NCBI GenBank assembly: GCA_001770355.1
Contig: MEQV01000241.1
Location: 711-6,901 of the forward strand
DNA: 6,191 bases
Reading direction: 5' to 3'
From: Betaproteobacteria bacterium RIFCSPLOWO2_02_FULL_62_17
GTDB taxonomy: Bacteria; Pseudomonadota; Gammaproteobacteria; Burkholderiales; SG8-39
Both the position numbers and the translations under genes were made by a program. A model generated the notes under the pieces. The model was not told the DNA's origin. It saw nothing but the letters and a program-made list of their open reading frames with translations, and searched no databases. Shown piece by piece: positions 5,580-6,191 of the stretch (position 1 is its first letter; each line of letters opens with the position of its first letter).

Positions 5580-6191
5580 ATGGAATCCGCAAAAATGGCT
5601 GCAATTCCATCCGGCGCGAGCTTTACCCTGCATGGCGCAGGCGTATTCGGCGGCATCGCGATCGGTCATGCCCATTTGATCTCCAGTGCGCGATTCGAGG
5701 TCGGCCATTACGAAATCCCCGAGGAAGGGATCGCACACGAGCTGCATCGGTTTGATTCGGCCATCGAGCAGGTGCGCGGCGAACTGCGCGAATTGCACCG
5801 CAGCGTGCCCGCCGGCGCCCCGGCGGAGATGGCGGCGTTCCTGGATCTGCATCTCATGATCCTCGCCGACTCCAATTTCTCGGAGGTGCCGCGGACGCTG
5901 ATACGGAGCCGGCGATACAACGCGGAATGGGCGCTGGTGCAGCAAATGGAAGCAATCGGCGCGCAGTTCGACGCCATCGACGACCCCTACCTGCGCGAAC
6001 GCAAGAACGACATCGAGCAGGTCGCCGAACGGGTCCTGAAGGCGATGCCGGGCAACGCCATTGACACCACGCCGCGACCGGCCCGCGAGCAGGACTATAT
6101 CGTGGTCGCGCACGACCTGTCCCCGGCGGACATGATTCTTTTCAAGCAGCACGAATTCGCGGGTTTCGTCACCGATCTGGGCGGCGTTACC
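5580..6191 (+). CDS. ptsI: PTS Enzyme I (phosphoenolpyruvate-protein phosphotransferase), N-terminal part, truncated by window end
   Basis: Enzyme I takes phosphate from phosphoenolpyruvate and gives it to HPr. The window holds the first 204 codons with no stop. Family features are SFTLHGAGVFGGIAIGHAHL (about residues 14-33), the helical HPr-binding part with FLDLHLMILAD, the stretch YLRERKNDIEQVAERVL, and VVAHDLSPADMILF. The final residues are FVTDLGGVT, and the phosphorylated histidine normally follows at once in GGxTSHTAI, so the active site is just outside the window. The start at 5580 (AATAGG about 5 nt upstream) gives a 13-residue extension before the usual SFTLHG beginning. An in-frame ATG at 5595 would shorten it by 5 residues and cannot be excluded. 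It follows ptsH by 6 nt and is surely co-transcribed. Confidence 0.95.
   Translation, partial: MESAKMAAIPSGASFTLHGAGVFGGIAIGHAHLISSARFEVGHYEIPEEGIAHELHRFDSAIEQVRGELRELHRSVPAGAPAEMAAFLDLHLMILADSNFSEVPRTLIRSRRYNAEWALVQQMEAIGAQFDAIDDPYLRERKNDIEQVAERVLKAMPGNAIDTTPRPAREQDYIVVAHDLSPADMILFKQHEFAGFVTDLGGVT

Noticed and set aside
5211..6152. 313-codon minus-strand frame opposite ptsH and ptsI
   Set aside because: It is a coding shadow of two confidently identified PTS genes.

Overview
The window looks like the chromosome of a betaproteobacterium. It is GC-rich with GC-rich third codon positions. Its order of genes, a ferrooxidans-class gshA, gshB, a mannose-type EIIA, ptsH and ptsI, is an arrangement I recall from betaproteobacterial genomes. 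All genes lie on the + strand. I see no mobile element, tRNA, rRNA or CRISPR array.

Layout. Positions 2-52 hold the last codons of an upstream gene, most likely the alpha subunit of a thiamine-diphosphate E1 dehydrogenase. After a spacer with two G5/C5 hairpins comes the E1 beta subunit (168-1142). A 170-bp gap with a perfect TATAAT then leads to a membrane-anchored cytochrome c5-type protein (1313-1837). The two glutathione biosynthesis genes follow: gshA (1942-3222) and gshB (3285-4235). A 182-bp AT-richer gap ends in a perfect 22-bp inverted repeat that reaches to 7 nt before the start codon of a small exported TonB C-terminal-domain protein (4418-4822). The window closes with a phosphotransferase (PTS) cluster: EIIA of the mannose family (4910-5323), HPr (5304-5573, overlapping EIIA by 20 nt) and the N-terminal third of Enzyme I (5580-6191, cut by the window edge).

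How the genes work together. E1 alpha and beta would form a heterotetrameric 2-oxoacid dehydrogenase E1, with E2 and E3 not in view. GshA and GshB make glutathione in two ATP-dependent steps. EI, HPr and EIIA form a phosphorelay with no sugar permease (EIIB/C/D) in view. HPr keeps Ser46, which suggests a regulatory PTS of the kind known in betaproteobacteria rather than a sugar importer. The cytochrome and the TonB-domain protein act at the cell envelope and have no obvious functional tie to their neighbours.

Most of the window is ordinary, conserved chromosome. The strongest unexplained signal is the palindrome at 4361-4410, which also contains three copies of an ACTTTRCA octamer. I do not see an undescribed multi-gene system.
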